Assembly: GCA_046351595.1 (NCBI GenBank)
Contig: JAXLYE010000002.1
Coordinates: 1,302,001 to 1,366,000, forward strand
Length of the DNA stretch: 64,000 bases
Reading direction: 5' to 3'
DNA from: JAXLYE01 sp046351595
GTDB lineage: Bacteria; Myxococcota_A; Polyangia; Palsa-1104; JAEUJZ01
The notes beneath the pieces were generated by a model, which did no database searches, had not been told where the DNA came from, and saw only the letters and a program-made list of their open reading frames with translations. Shown piece after piece: positions 8,871 to 17,432 of this stretch; position 1 is the stretch's first letter; every line of letters begins with the position of its first letter. The position numbers and the translations under genes are program-made.

Positions 8871-9134
8871 GGAGTCAATGCGGCTTCACGGTGATTTCGG
8901 ACGGTTCCCAACCGGCTCTCCAAGACCGCTCCCAGACCGCGCCGCGACGGGTCCGCCCGCTCTCTGCGGGCCCGCGCACGGTCCCGCTCAGCGACGGAAT
9001 GGCGGATTCAGGAATGCTTTGGTCCGGTCATGTGCCCAATGTCCGCAGTGCCCCGGTGAACGCAGGTTTCCGTCGAGGCGCCGCGGCTCTGCGCTCCCAC
9101 GGCGGTGCGGAGCGGGTGCGATGCAGAAAGAGTC

Positions 9135-9146
9135 CTCTTTAAAGAG
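9135..9146. promoter_or_regulatory. Perfect 12-bp palindrome CTCTTTAAAGAG
   Basis: A perfect 12-bp palindrome in a gene-free stretch of GC-rich DNA. It has the size and symmetry of an operator, but no bound regulator can be named. A second one, TGGGAATTCCCA, lies at 9263-9274. Confidence 0.3.
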
Positions 9147-9519
9147 ATGCACTTCGCGCGCCCGGTAATGTAGCGGCTCTGTTGCGGGCGATCCTCGACG
9201 CGGAGCCGACGCTGGCTCCCGCGCATTCCGGATTTCATCGGGTAACTACCGTAGGGACGAGCTGGGAATTCCCACTGCGCTTCAGCGACGGCATGCCGCT
9301 GGCTCCCAGCAAGGGAGTGAGCCTATGAAGATGATGAATACGATGAGGACGGCGAAGCGGAAGGGGCGGGCGCGTGGAGGAAGAGGGTCAGGGAATCTCT
9401 TAGGGATAAATACAGAGAGAGCGCAGACTCCGGGAGCGGAGCGCCTCTCTTTACGCCCCCGAGAACGCGGCAGACCTGGCGACAGCGGGGGGCAGGGCCC
9501 GTCGCGGCCGCGCTCCTGC

Positions 9520-11457
9520 TCAGGGACCTGGCCCCTCGCCCGGCGCGCCCTCTTGCCGGCCGTACAGGCGGCGGCCCAGGTCGGCGAGCGCGTCCAGCCC
9601 GAGCGGCGGCGTGCCCAGCGTGACGGTCGTCAGCCGGGTCGGCGCCGCGGCGGCGGCCAGGTCCGCGAGCACCTTGCCCTCGCGCTCGCACAGCGCCGCG
9701 CACAGCCGGCAGCCCGGGCTCGCGGCCGCCGTCGCCTGGTTGACGAAGATGCGCGACAGCGCGATGCCCGCGCGCGCGCACGCGGCCAGCAGGTCCTGCG
9801 TCTCGGCGTAGGCCAGGTACGTCGGGATCGTCACCGCGCACAGGCGGGTCTGCTGCGGCGCGGCCAGCAGCCGGCGCAGCGCCTTCAGGTGCTTGGACAG
9901 CGCGATCAGCCGGTCGGTGAGGCGCGGCAGCCGCATCACGCTCTTCTGCTTCAGCAGCACCGCGAACAGCGCCCGCAGCCAGCCCTCCAGAATCGCCGGC
10001 ATCTCGAGCAGCCGCAGAAGGTGCCCGGTCGGCGCGGTGTCGAGCACCACGAGCGCGTCGGGCGCCTCCTCCAGGATCTCGGTGAGCCGCGTCAGCGACA
10101 CGATCTCGTCGAGGCCGGGCGGCGTCAGGTCGAGCAGCCGCTCGAGCGCGCGGCGATCGAACGCCAGGTCGGCGTTGCGCAGCTTGTGCCGCAGGACGTC
10201 CGAGAGCTCGTCCTTGTAGGCGTCGCGCCAGTCCCGCCACTGCGCCTCGGGATCTGGCGCCAGCGCGGTGAGCCGCGGCGTGATGGGTCGCGGCTCGGCG
10301 CCGACCGCGGTGCCGAGCGCCGCCGACAGCGAGTGCGCCGGATCCGTGGACAGGAGCACCACCGGGCGCTCCACCGACAGCGCCAGCGCCGTCGCGCAGG
10401 CCAGCGTGGTCTTGCCGACGCCGCCCTTGCCCGCGAACACCAGCAGCCGGCGCTCGGGCGGCGGCGGCGGCGCGGGCGCGACGACCTGCGGCGCCACCTC
10501 GGGCCCGCCGGCGCGCGGCGCGGTCGACGGCTCGGGCAGCGGCTGCGCCAGCTCCCACAGCGACACCAGCGCGGCGCGCCCGCGCACCTCCTGCGCGAGC
10601 AGCGGCAGGCCCCAGCGCTCCTGCACCGGCGCGGTCACCAGCCGCGCATCGAGAGCGCCCTGTTGCGCCGCGCGGACGCGGGCGCACTGCGCGCAGCCGC
10701 TCTCGGGGCGCAGGCGGTTGACGACGAGCGGACCGAGGTGCAGCCGCCGCGCGTGGAGCCGCTCTAAAAACCCGAGCGTCACGTCGATGCACAGCGGCTC
10801 GGCCACGAGCGTCGTCACCAGGCAGCTGCGCTCCGAGCACAAGAGCGCCTGCGTGCGCCGCGCCGACTCTCCGAGCTCGCTGAGCAGGCGGTCCGTCTCG
10901 TCCTCGCGGTAGGCGCCGGCGAAATGCTGCGCGAGGAAGCGGTGCTTGGCCAGCAGGTCATCCAGCGCCTCGACCCAGTCGCGCAAGAGGGCCGGCACGT
11001 CGAGCAGCCGCTCGGTGTGGCCGCTCGGCGCGGTGTCGACGAGGACCGTCTGCGGCGGCGCCGCCTGCGTCCACTCGGCGATGCGCAGGAACGCCAAAAG
11101 CTCGTCGAGCCCGGGCAGCGACAGGTCGAAGAAGCGGTCGAGGTCCGCCTCGTCGAGGAAGGTGCCGCGCCGCGCGATCTCGCGCAGCACCGCGCCCTTG
11201 TGCGCCATGAACTCGTCGAGGCACTCCTTCGCATCGAGCTCGACGACCCGCAGGTTGGCCGGCAGCGGCTCGTCACCCAGGCAGTCGCGCAGCGAGTGCG
11301 CCGGGTCGACCGAGACCAGCAGGTACGGCGCCTGCGGGTTGTGCACCGAGAGGTACAGCGCCGTCGCCGCGGCGCAGGTCGTCTTGCCGACGCCGCCCTT
11401 GCCCGCGAACAGAAGGAGCTGCAGGTCGGTGCGGCACAGGAAGCTCGGCAAGTTCAT
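9520..11457 (-). CDS. Tandem ArsA/Get3-like ATPase
   Basis: A 645-residue cytosolic ATPase made of two ArsA-like halves. Each has the deviant Walker A motif GKGGVGKTT (residues of about 18-27 and 335-345) and the switch motif DTAPSGHTERLL or DTAPTGHLLRLL. Each half also has Cys pairs near its end (GCAQCARV; GCRLCAALC) resembling the zinc CxxC of Get3. Classical ArsA energises arsenite efflux through ArsB, whereas Get3-type relatives chaperone membrane proteins. No arsB, arsC, arsD or arsR lies nearby, so arsenic resistance is not supported by context. The ATG at 11457 has no strong ribosome-binding site. Confidence 0.85.
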   Translation of the reverse strand: MNLPSFLCRTDLQLLLFAGKGGVGKTTCAAATALYLSVHNPQAPYLLVSVDPAHSLRDCLGDEPLPANLRVVELDAKECLDEFMAHKGAVLREIARRGTFLDEADLDRFFDLSLPGLDELLAFLRIAEWTQAAPPQTVLVDTAPSGHTERLLDVPALLRDWVEALDDLLAKHRFLAQHFAGAYREDETDRLLSELGESARRTQALLCSERSCLVTTLVAEPLCIDVTLGFLERLHARRLHLGPLVVNRLRPESGCAQCARVRAAQQGALDARLVTAPVQERWGLPLLAQEVRGRAALVSLWELAQPLPEPSTAPRAGGPEVAPQVVAPAPPPPPERRLLVFAGKGGVGKTTLACATALALSVERPVVLLSTDPAHSLSAALGTAVGAEPRPITPRLTALAPDPEAQWRDWRDAYKDELSDVLRHKLRNADLAFDRRALERLLDLTPPGLDEIVSLTRLTEILEEAPDALVVLDTAPTGHLLRLLEMPAILEGWLRALFAVLLKQKSVMRLPRLTDRLIALSKHLKALRRLLAAPQQTRLCAVTIPTYLAYAETQDLLAACARAGIALSRIFVNQATAAASPGCRLCAALCEREGKVLADLAAAAAPTRLTTVTLGTPPLGLDALADLGRRLYGRQEGAPGEGPGP

Positions 11458-11594
11458 GGCCCGTCACCCGCGCCGCCGCGTCGGCCGCGGTGACGCCGCA
11501 GGCCACCGGCCGGGGCGATGGCGTCCAGGGACTTGTCGCCCGGCTGCTCACTGCGATCGGTCATGAAGGACCCCTGCTGCTCGAGCCGACTGAA

Positions 11595-11609
11595 GAGGGA
11601 CTGTCCCTC
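11595..11609. promoter_or_regulatory. 15-bp palindrome upstream of the ArsA-like gene (candidate operator)
   Basis: GAGGGAC (11595-11601), one central T, then GTCCCTC (11603-11609) is a perfect odd palindrome 138 bp upstream of the ATG at 11457, next to an AT-rich stretch. It looks like a dimeric-repressor site; the regulator is unknown. Confidence 0.35.
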
Positions 11610-11815
11610 AACATAAAGAAAAACGCCGGCACTCGGAATACTTATCTAGGTCTTGCTGCCGAGGGCGAGCTGGCGCGTGCACCCGCCGCAGCGGTATTTC
11701 TCGACGCGAGCGGCGCCCGGCGGAGAGGTGCGTGCCTGCGACCTGGGCCCACAGCCGGTGCCGATGCGCGACTCCTTTCCGTACGCGATTCCTGCGCTCC
11801 TGGAGTCACGGTGCT

Positions 11816-11851
11816 CTGATTGGGAATCTGATTGGGAATCTGATTGGGAAT
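11816..11851. repeat. Three perfect 12-bp tandem repeats CTGATTGGGAAT
   Basis: Three consecutive identical copies at 11816-11827, 11828-11839 and 11840-11851 in non-coding DNA. Perfect identity suggests a recent expansion. Confidence 0.9.
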
Positions 11852-12378
11852 CGGGTCGCGCGCCGACGGTCGCACCGCCTAGCGGTCCGCCGATGCGCGC
11901 CGCTCTCATCGCGCTACAGACAGCCGGTTCGCCGACTTCTCGCTCATGTCCTCGGTCTTTCCGGAGTGCGACTGAACATTCGGTTTTTTCGATGAATTCG
12001 TACAAAAGATCGGTCTTTTCAATATGGGATGATGGCACGCGCGGGCCGCCGATCCGCAGCGTGGGCGCGACGGCGCGCGGACGGTTTCGCGCGCGGCCGC
12101 CTCGAGCGCTCCGCTGAGCCGAGTACGGTCCGCACCGAGGCCGCCGACGCGGGCGCAGATCCGTCTCGTCCCGGGGCGGCGGCGCCGTCGTCGGCAGGAG
12201 CCGGTGCGGGGGTGCGGGTGGACAGACCGGCGGCGGGCGCGGGGGGCCGGCCGTTACCGGATCCACCTGCCGGTCACGGCCTGGTAGCGCGTGCTCAAGG
12301 CCCGATCGTCGGCTCTGTCGGGCGGCAGGCGGCGCTTGCTGGCGGGCGCGTGGCATGCCGGTTGCGCACCCGGGCAGT

Positions 12379-13068
12379 ATGGACCCGATCCTGATCCTGT
12401 ACGCGACCCGCGAGGGGCACACCCACCGCATCGCCGACCACATCGCCGAGCTGCTCTGCGCGCACGGCCTGCCCGTCGAGCAGCGCGACGCCCGCAACAT
12501 CAAGGAGCCGTTCGACTGCTCGGGCTATGCGGCGGCGATCCTGGCCGCCTCGGTGCACCTGCAGCACCACGAGCGCGAGATGGTAAGGTTCGTGAAGCGG
12601 CACCGCGACGCGCTCGAGCGCCTGCCCAGCGCCTTTCTGTCGGTCAGCCTGTCGGAGGCCGGGGCCGAGGCCGACGCGGTCAGCCCGGAGCGGCGCGCGC
12701 GGTCGGCGGCCGACGTCGATCGCATGCTCAGCGGGTTCTTCCACGAGACCGGCTGGCACCCGGATCGGGTGTCGCCGGTGGCGGGCGCGCTGCGGTACAC
12801 GAAGTACGGCCTGCTGCTGCGCTGGATCATGAAGCGCAAGGCGCGCAAGGCCGGCGCCTCGACCGACACCTCGCGCGATCACGCGCTGACGGACTGGGAG
12901 GGGCTGGATCGTTTCATCACCGCGTTCATGCACCTCTTGCCGCACACCGAGGACGCGCCGGCCGCGCATTCGGACCCCGCCGCGCGGCCCGGCAGCGCCC
13001 CGAAAGAGCAGAAGGACCAGAAGGACAGACCGGACAGCGACGGGGCGAGCCGGGGGCGGCCGGCGTGA
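12379..13068 (+). CDS. hemG: Menaquinone-dependent protoporphyrinogen IX oxidase
   Basis: A 229-residue flavodoxin-fold enzyme that oxidises protoporphyrinogen IX to protoporphyrin IX using FMN and a quinone, the penultimate step of heme synthesis at the inner membrane. The FMN phosphate loop ILYATREGHT opens the protein. HemG-type features follow in order: SAFLSVSLSEA, a long insert, WHPDRVSPVAGALRYTKY, RWIMKRKARKAGASTDTS and TDWEGLDRF. The last 40 residues are a charged tail (KEQKDQKD) not seen in E. coli HemG. The ATG at 12379 is preferred over the one at 12355 because the motif then starts at residue 3, but neither has a clear ribosome-binding site. It is convergent with the cbb3 operon. 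Confidence 0.85.
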   Translation: MDPILILYATREGHTHRIADHIAELLCAHGLPVEQRDARNIKEPFDCSGYAAAILAASVHLQHHEREMVRFVKRHRDALERLPSAFLSVSLSEAGAEADAVSPERRARSAADVDRMLSGFFHETGWHPDRVSPVAGALRYTKYGLLLRWIMKRKARKAGASTDTSRDHALTDWEGLDRFITAFMHLLPHTEDAPAAHSDPAARPGSAPKEQKDQKDRPDSDGASRGRPA

Positions 13069-13083
13069 GCGCGGCGCGCCGGC
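13059..13083. terminator. Compact hairpin between convergent hemG and kinase genes
   Basis: GCCGGCG (13059-13065) pairs with CGCCGGC (13077-13083) around an 11-nt loop that contains the hemG stop codon and abuts the kinase stop. It is probably a shared bidirectional terminator; no T-tract follows. Confidence 0.5.
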
Positions 13084-14418
13084 TCACAGCACCGCGTGCG
13101 CGGGCTGCCTGCGCGGCAGCGTCACCGTGAACGTCGCGCCCTTGTCCGGCACCGCGGCGGCGGTGATGGTGCCGCCGTGGCGCTCGGCGATGCGGCGGCA
13201 GATGGCCAGGCCGACGCCGCTGCCCTCGTACTCGCTGCGGCCGTGCAGGCGCTGGAACAGGCCGAAGATGCGCTCGGCGTAGCGGCCCTCGAAGCCGATG
13301 CCGTTGTCCGCGACCACGAGCTCGATGCGCTCGGTGCCGCTCGGGTCGGGCGGCAGCGGGTTGACGGTGATCCGGACGACGGGGGAGCGGCCGGGGTGGC
13401 GGAACTTCAGGGCGTTGCCGATCAGGTTCTGCAAGAGCTGGCGCATCTGCGTGCGGTCGGCCTGCACGACGGGCAGCTCGCCGGCCTCGATGGTCGCGCC
13501 GACCTGCTCGATGCGCACCTCGAGATCGGACAGCACCTCGCGCAGGACCTCGCCGAGCGCCACCATCTTGAACGGCTGCCCGCGTGTCACGACCCGCGAG
13601 AAGGTCAAAAGGTCCTGGATCAGCGTCTGCATGCGCACCGCCGCGCTCTGCATGCGCATCAGGTAGTCCTTGGACTGATCGTCGAGGTGGGGGGTGCGGC
13701 TCTTCAGGCGCTCGCCGAACGCCTGGATCTTGCGCAGCGGCTCCTGCAGATCGTGCGAGGCGGCGAAGGCGAAGTCCTGCAGCTCGCGGTTGCTGCGCTC
13801 GAGCTGCACCGTGTACTGCGCCAAGAGCAGGTTGGCGCGCGACAGGTCCGCGGTGCGCTCCTGCACGCGCTGCTCGAGCAGGTCGTGGGCGCGGCGCAGC
13901 TCCTGCTCGGCGAGCTTGCGCTCGGTGATGTCGCGGATGATGCACAGGATCTGCTCGGGGCGGCTGTTGCGCACCGGGCCGAGCGCGACCTCGACCGCGA
14001 ACTCGCTGCCGTCGGCGCGGCGGCCGTGTAGCTCGAGCGCCGAGCCCATGCGGCGGGCGCGCGGCGCCTGCGTATAGCCCTCTCGCAGGCCCACGTGCCG
14101 CTCGGCGTAGCGCGCCGGGATCAGCGCCTCGACGGGCAGGCCGATCATCTGGCCGCTGCCGTAGCCGAATATCAGCTCGGCCTGCGGGTTGGCGCGCAGG
14201 ATGCGGCCGTCGTGCGTGACCAGCAGCGTCGCGTCCGGGGCGTACTCGAACAGGCTGTCGGAGACGTCGCCCGGCTTGTCGCCCGGCTTGTCGCCCGGCT
14301 TGTCGCCCGGCTTGTCGCCCGACTCATCGACAGACGCGTCTCGTGACTCGCGGTGCGGCTCGGCCGGTGGTGCGGGGTTCGCGGGGTCTTCGGGGGTCGT
14401 GTGCGGTTCGGGAGGCAT
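13084..14418 (-). CDS. PAS-domain sensor histidine kinase (FixL-like PAS), last gene of cbb3 operon
   Basis: A 444-residue soluble histidine kinase with no membrane segment. A Pro/Glu-rich N-terminus carries four DKPG repeats (residues 35-50), then a PAS domain (about 54-180), a coiled coil, HisKA with phospho-His in SHDLQEPLRK (about residue 220) and a complete HATPase domain (NALKF, DNGIGF, GSGVGLAI). The PAS resembles FixL: the His of AERHVGL aligns by eye with the FixL heme-ligand His200, but the Arg220 counterpart is absent, so oxygen sensing is only a possibility. The start has GAGGGAA upstream. It follows the TauE/SafE gene by 30 bp on the same strand, placing it at the end of the cbb3 operon. 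No partner regulator is adjacent. Confidence 0.85.
   Translation of the reverse strand: MPPEPHTTPEDPANPAPPAEPHRESRDASVDESGDKPGDKPGDKPGDKPGDVSDSLFEYAPDATLLVTHDGRILRANPQAELIFGYGSGQMIGLPVEALIPARYAERHVGLREGYTQAPRARRMGSALELHGRRADGSEFAVEVALGPVRNSRPEQILCIIRDITERKLAEQELRRAHDLLEQRVQERTADLSRANLLLAQYTVQLERSNRELQDFAFAASHDLQEPLRKIQAFGERLKSRTPHLDDQSKDYLMRMQSAAVRMQTLIQDLLTFSRVVTRGQPFKMVALGEVLREVLSDLEVRIEQVGATIEAGELPVVQADRTQMRQLLQNLIGNALKFRHPGRSPVVRITVNPLPPDPSGTERIELVVADNGIGFEGRYAERIFGLFQRLHGRSEYEGSGVGLAICRRIAERHGGTITAAAVPDKGATFTVTLPRRQPAHAVL
14269..14316 (-). repeat. 12-bp in-frame tandem repeat (DKPG x4)
   Basis: Four 12-bp units, nearly identical at the nucleotide level (GACAAGCCGGGC on the coding strand), encode DKPG in the linker before the PAS domain. 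Confidence 0.85.
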
Positions 14419-14448
14419 GGGTTCCCTCGGCAGCAGGCGGCGCGGGGC

Positions 14449-15255
14449 TCAGAACAGCATCAGCAGCAGCGGGCGGCCGAGCACGGTCACGCCGATGTGC
14501 TGGTGCGCGATCAGACCGAGTCCGGCCGCGCCGCACAAGAGCAGCCACACGCCTGCGACGGCGGGCAGCACGCGCGCGAGCCGGGTGCGCAGGCCGCCCT
14601 GCGTGCGGAACAGCGCCAGGCGCGGCAGCGCGGTCACGGTAAGCAGCATCGGCGTCGTCATCGCGCACAGAAGCAGCATCACCAGCGCGCCGCGCAGCGC
14701 CGAGCCCGAGAGCGCGGCCAGCCCGAGCGCCCAGCCGACGAGCATGCAAGGCAACAGGCCCATCGCGGCGCCGAGCGCCAGCGGCCGCAGCGGGTGCGTG
14801 CTCTCGAGCAGCGGGCGCAAGAAGCCCTGGGCGCGCTCGACGCTGCGCAGCTGGAAGCTCTTGCCTTCGTCGGCGCTGCGGCGCAGGCGGACGAGCTCGG
14901 GCGCGGGCCGTGCCTGCTGCCCTCCGAGCTGCAGGCGCTGCAGGAGCGGTCGCAGCAGCGGCCACAGCGCCGCCACCCCGAGCGCGAGCGCGAGCAGCGA
15001 GCCGGCCGGCCGCAGGATCCGCGACAGCCCGGCGCCGAGCAGCCCGCACAGCGCGCCGAGCCAGGCGTAGGTCAGCGAGCGGCCGAGCTGGTACAGGAGC
15101 ACCTGGCCCGCGCCGCGTAGGGCGCTGCGCCCGCTGCGCACGCCCGCGACGTCCAGCCCGACGAGCAGCGGTCCGCACATGCCGGCGCAGTGCGCGCTCA
15201 CCCAGACCAGGCCGAGCCCGAGCAGCTGCGCGTAGGGGCTGGGCAGCGCGCTCAT
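14449..15255 (-). CDS. TauE/SafE-family (DsbD_2-type) membrane protein of the cbb3 operon
   Basis: A 268-residue polytopic inner-membrane protein of the family often found beside ccoGHIS genes and thought to help copper or thiol handling during oxidase assembly. Hallmarks are HCAGMCGP near the N-terminus (about residue 22) and GLLPCML near the middle, the paired Cys motifs of this family. About six hydrophobic helices are visible, with a charged cytoplasmic loop (about 115-145). Its ATG overlaps the ccoG stop by 4 bp (ATGA), so it is translationally coupled. The precise transported species is unknown. Confidence 0.82.
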   Translation of the reverse strand: MSALPSPYAQLLGLGLVWVSAHCAGMCGPLLVGLDVAGVRSGRSALRGAGQVLLYQLGRSLTYAWLGALCGLLGAGLSRILRPAGSLLALALGVAALWPLLRPLLQRLQLGGQQARPAPELVRLRRSADEGKSFQLRSVERAQGFLRPLLESTHPLRPLALGAAMGLLPCMLVGWALGLAALSGSALRGALVMLLLCAMTTPMLLTVTALPRLALFRTQGGLRTRLARVLPAVAGVWLLLCGAAGLGLIAHQHIGVTVLGRPLLLMLF

Positions 15256-16688
15256 GGCGAGCGACCCGGTGCGGCAAACAGCAGCGGACCGGCAAAGGGG
15301 ACCTCGAGCTCGCGCACCGCGCCGCTGCGCTCGTCCGTGATGCGCAGCGTCGCGTGACGGCCGGGGCGGAAGCCGCTCTTTTGCGCCGACAGCACGACCG
15401 TGATGGCGCGGCTCTCCAGCGGCGCCAGGCTGGCCTCGGGCTGCGGGATGAGGACCTGCAGCCCGGACGCATCGGCCGGCGGCTGCGACGCATTGGCCGG
15501 CGCGCTGATGCGCAGGGTCACGGGCTCGGCGCGCTTGTTGATGACGTGCACGAGCACGTGGTTGCGCACGGTGTCGCCGTCGATCACGTAGGGCGCGCCG
15601 CGACCGCGCACGAGGTTGGCCTCGAACGGCTGGTAGCGCGCGAACGCGGTGGCGAGCGCCAGGAGGCCGAGCAGGCCGAGACCGGCGTAGGCGATCACGC
15701 GCGGGCGGATGAAGCGGCGCGGCTCGCCGTCGAGCGCGCGCTCGCTGTCATACCGGATGAGGCCCGGCTTGCGCCCGACCTTGAGCATGATCTCGTCGCA
15801 GGCGTCGATGCAGCCGGCGCAGCCGATGCACTCCATCTGCAGGCCGTTGCGGATGTCGATGTCGGTCGGGCACACCGCGACGCAGCGGCGGCAGTCGATG
15901 CAGTCGCCGGCGCCCGTCGCGCCGACCTTGCCGCGCGGCTCGCCGCGGCGCTTGTCGTAGCCGATGACGACGGTGTCGCGGTCCTGCATGGCCGACTGCA
16001 GGCGCCCGTACGGGCAGAGGATCAGGCAGAACTGCTCGCGGAACCAGAAGAAGTTGAAGTAGAGGATCCCGGTCAGGCCGATGCCCCAAAGGAACGCGGT
16101 CCAGTTCGCGAGCGGGTTGTCCCGCATCATGCGCAACAGCTCGGGGATCGAGACGAAGTACGCCAAAAACAGGTGCGCGAGCACGAACGAGACGAGCAGG
16201 AACAGCGCGTGCTTCAGCACGCGGCGCGCCAGCTTGTTGAGCGTCCAGGGCGCACGCGCCAGCGCCGCGCGGGCCGTGGCCGGGCCCTCGATGAGGCGCT
16301 CGATGCGGCGGTAGATTCCCTCGAGCAGCACGGTCTGCGGGCACGCCCAGCCGCAAAAGATGCGGCCGAACAGCGCGGCCAGCACGATGAGCACGAAGCC
16401 GACGCCGCTGACCACGAAGAACAGGTAGAAGAAGTCCTGCGCGTTGAAGACCTTGCCGAACAGGTAGAAGCGGCGCTCCAAGATGTTGATGAAGACGGCG
16501 GGGTGGCCGTTCACCGTGATCCAGGGCAGGGCCAGGTAGATCAAGAGCAGCAGCGCAAAGACACGCGGGCGCCAGCGGGTGAAGCGGCCCTGCACGTCGG
16601 CGGGGTAGATGTAGCGGCGCCCGCCGCGCTCGTCCAGGACGTGCAGCTTGTCAAGGCCGGGCGAGGAGCGGGTGCGCGACTGGGTCAT
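15252..16688 (-). CDS. ccoG: Cytochrome c oxidase accessory protein CcoG (FixG)
   Basis: A 478-residue membrane iron-sulfur protein required for cbb3 oxidase assembly, reported to reduce Cu(II) for delivery. Membrane helices at the N-terminus enclose FCGWACPQTV (about residue 113); FCLILCPYGR follows. Two ferredoxin-type clusters come next (CIDCRRCVAVCP at about 261 and CIGCAGCIDACD at about 285), then one more helix and a C-terminal beta domain with the FixG ending. The ATG at 16688 has GGAG upstream. In most operons ccoH follows ccoG; here the next gene is the TauE/SafE protein and no ccoH is present. Confidence 0.93.
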   Translation of the reverse strand: MTQSRTRSSPGLDKLHVLDERGGRRYIYPADVQGRFTRWRPRVFALLLLIYLALPWITVNGHPAVFINILERRFYLFGKVFNAQDFFYLFFVVSGVGFVLIVLAALFGRIFCGWACPQTVLLEGIYRRIERLIEGPATARAALARAPWTLNKLARRVLKHALFLLVSFVLAHLFLAYFVSIPELLRMMRDNPLANWTAFLWGIGLTGILYFNFFWFREQFCLILCPYGRLQSAMQDRDTVVIGYDKRRGEPRGKVGATGAGDCIDCRRCVAVCPTDIDIRNGLQMECIGCAGCIDACDEIMLKVGRKPGLIRYDSERALDGEPRRFIRPRVIAYAGLGLLGLLALATAFARYQPFEANLVRGRGAPYVIDGDTVRNHVLVHVINKRAEPVTLRISAPANASQPPADASGLQVLIPQPEASLAPLESRAITVVLSAQKSGFRPGRHATLRITDERSGAVRELEVPFAGPLLFAAPGRSP

Positions 16689-16703
16689 GGGAGTCTCCGC
16701 GAG

Positions 16704-16733
16704 CTCGTTCTGGGCGGGCTCGTTCTGGGCGTT
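16704..16733. repeat. 15-bp direct repeat between ccoP and ccoG
   Basis: CTCGTTCTGGGCG starts at 16704 and again at 16719, giving two 15-bp units within the 60-bp gap between the two genes. Non-coding. Confidence 0.75.
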
Positions 16734-16748
16734 CTCAAGCGGGCGCGC

Positions 16749-17432
16749 TCAGGGCGCCACCTGCCCGGTCGCGCTCGTGCCCTGCGGCGCCTTTCCGGGG
16801 ACGTTGGTGTCGCGGAGCGAGAGGACGTAGGCGACCGCCTCCTTGACCTTGGTCGCGCCGAGCACCGGCTTCCACGACGGCATGCCCTTGTCGAGGACGC
16901 CGGCGCTGACGCTGCCGTAGATGTCGCGCGCCTTGCTGCCGTGGATCCAGTAGCCGTCGGTCAGGTTGGGGCCGACCACGCCCTGGCCGCGATCGCCGTG
17001 GCACGCGACGCAGTTCTGCTTGAACACCGCGGCGCCGCGCGCGACGGCCTCGGGATCACGGCCCAGGGCGGTGAGCTGCTCTTCGGTGACGCCCTTGCCC
17101 TGTGCCTCCAGCGCGGCCTCCAGGGCGTCCTGCTCTTCCTGGGCGCGGCGCAGCTCGTCGCGGAACGCGGCCATCGGCAGGAGGCCCGCGCCGAGCGTGT
17201 GGTAGTAGAACCAGTACACGACCGAGAAGGCGATGGCGCCGTACAGCGTGAACAGCCACCAGCGCGGCAGCGGGTTGTCGAGCTCGCGGATGCCGTCGTA
17301 GTCGTGTCCCGTGTCGGGGGCCGTGTCCTGAACCCCGTCGTGGACCCTGTCGTGGACCCCGTCGTGGACCCTGTCGTGGACCCTGTCGTGGACCCTCTCT
17401 GGGCTCACGGTTTCCTGTGTCGTAGCGCTCAT
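16749..17432 (-). CDS. ccoP: cbb3 oxidase cytochrome c subunit CcoP, monoheme form
   Basis: A 227-residue membrane-anchored cytochrome c that passes electrons to the cbb3 oxidase. After an N-terminal repeat (VHDR/VHDG, residues 14-37) come the CcoP hallmark ELDNPLPRWWLFTLY and one transmembrane helix, an Ala/Glu-rich helix, and a single cytochrome domain with CVACH (about residue 141), GPNLTDGYWIHG and Met in KGMPSW. Typical CcoP is about 300 residues with two heme motifs; only one is present and the length agrees, so this is a natural monoheme form rather than a truncation. It overlaps ccoQ by 4 bp and has a strong GGGAGG site. Confidence 0.9.
   Translation of the reverse strand: MSATTQETVSPERVHDRVHDRVHDGVHDRVHDGVQDTAPDTGHDYDGIRELDNPLPRWWLFTLYGAIAFSVVYWFYYHTLGAGLLPMAAFRDELRRAQEEQDALEAALEAQGKGVTEEQLTALGRDPEAVARGAAVFKQNCVACHGDRGQGVVGPNLTDGYWIHGSKARDIYGSVSAGVLDKGMPSWKPVLGATKVKEAVAYVLSLRDTNVPGKAPQGTSATGQVAP
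17322..17393 (-). repeat. 12-bp in-frame tandem repeat in ccoP (VHD[RG] x6)
   Basis: Six 12-bp units (GTCCACGACAGG or GTCCACGACGGG on the coding strand, the last degenerate) encode VHDR/VHDG/VQDT just before the conserved CcoP core. The copies are almost identical in DNA. Confidence 0.85.

Larger units (their letters stand above)
8641..9519. other. Long gene-free region with palindromes and phased repeats
   Basis: No credible gene was seen in this 879-bp gap. It holds an inverted repeat upstream of the DUF11 gene (8709-8733), the CCAGAC array (8824-8870), the 12-bp palindrome CTCTTTAAAGAG (9135-9146), a hairpin GGAGCC/GGCTCC (9202-9219) and the 12-bp palindrome TGGGAATTCCCA (9263-9274). AGGGAG before an ATG at 9325 opens a frame, but that frame soon runs antisense through the ArsA-like gene and looks like a shadow. 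Confidence 0.55.
11458..12378. other. Long gene-free region between the ArsA-like gene and hemG
   Basis: No gene was recognised in 921 bp. It includes two AT-richer islands (about 11600-11650 and 11970-12025), the palindrome at 11595-11609, a 12-bp tandem repeat (11816-11851) and three CGGTYTTT boxes at 11953, 11981 and 12011. The last of these sits in the hairpin AAAAGA-TCGG-TCTTTT (12004-12019). Open frames here have the composition of random GC-rich sequence. Confidence 0.5.

Noticed and set aside
9325..10767. Frame starting with AGGGAG-ATG that runs through the ArsA-like gene
   Set aside because: The start signal looks good, but after about 35 codons the frame is antisense to conserved ArsA motifs and has no recognisable domain. 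A tiny leader peptide is not excluded.
11490..12117. Small genes in the 11.5-12.3 kb gap
   Set aside because: Candidate frames lack ribosome-binding sites and motifs, and translate to Arg/Ala/Pro-rich noise.
12112..12125. 14-mer CGCTGAGCCGAGTA shared with 34268-34281
   Set aside because: Some identical 14-mers are expected by chance in 64 kb of GC-rich DNA; no common context.
13084..13950. Second sensor gene or tRNA in the hemG-kinase junction
   Set aside because: The gap is only 15 bp and is filled by a hairpin; no tRNA fold is possible.
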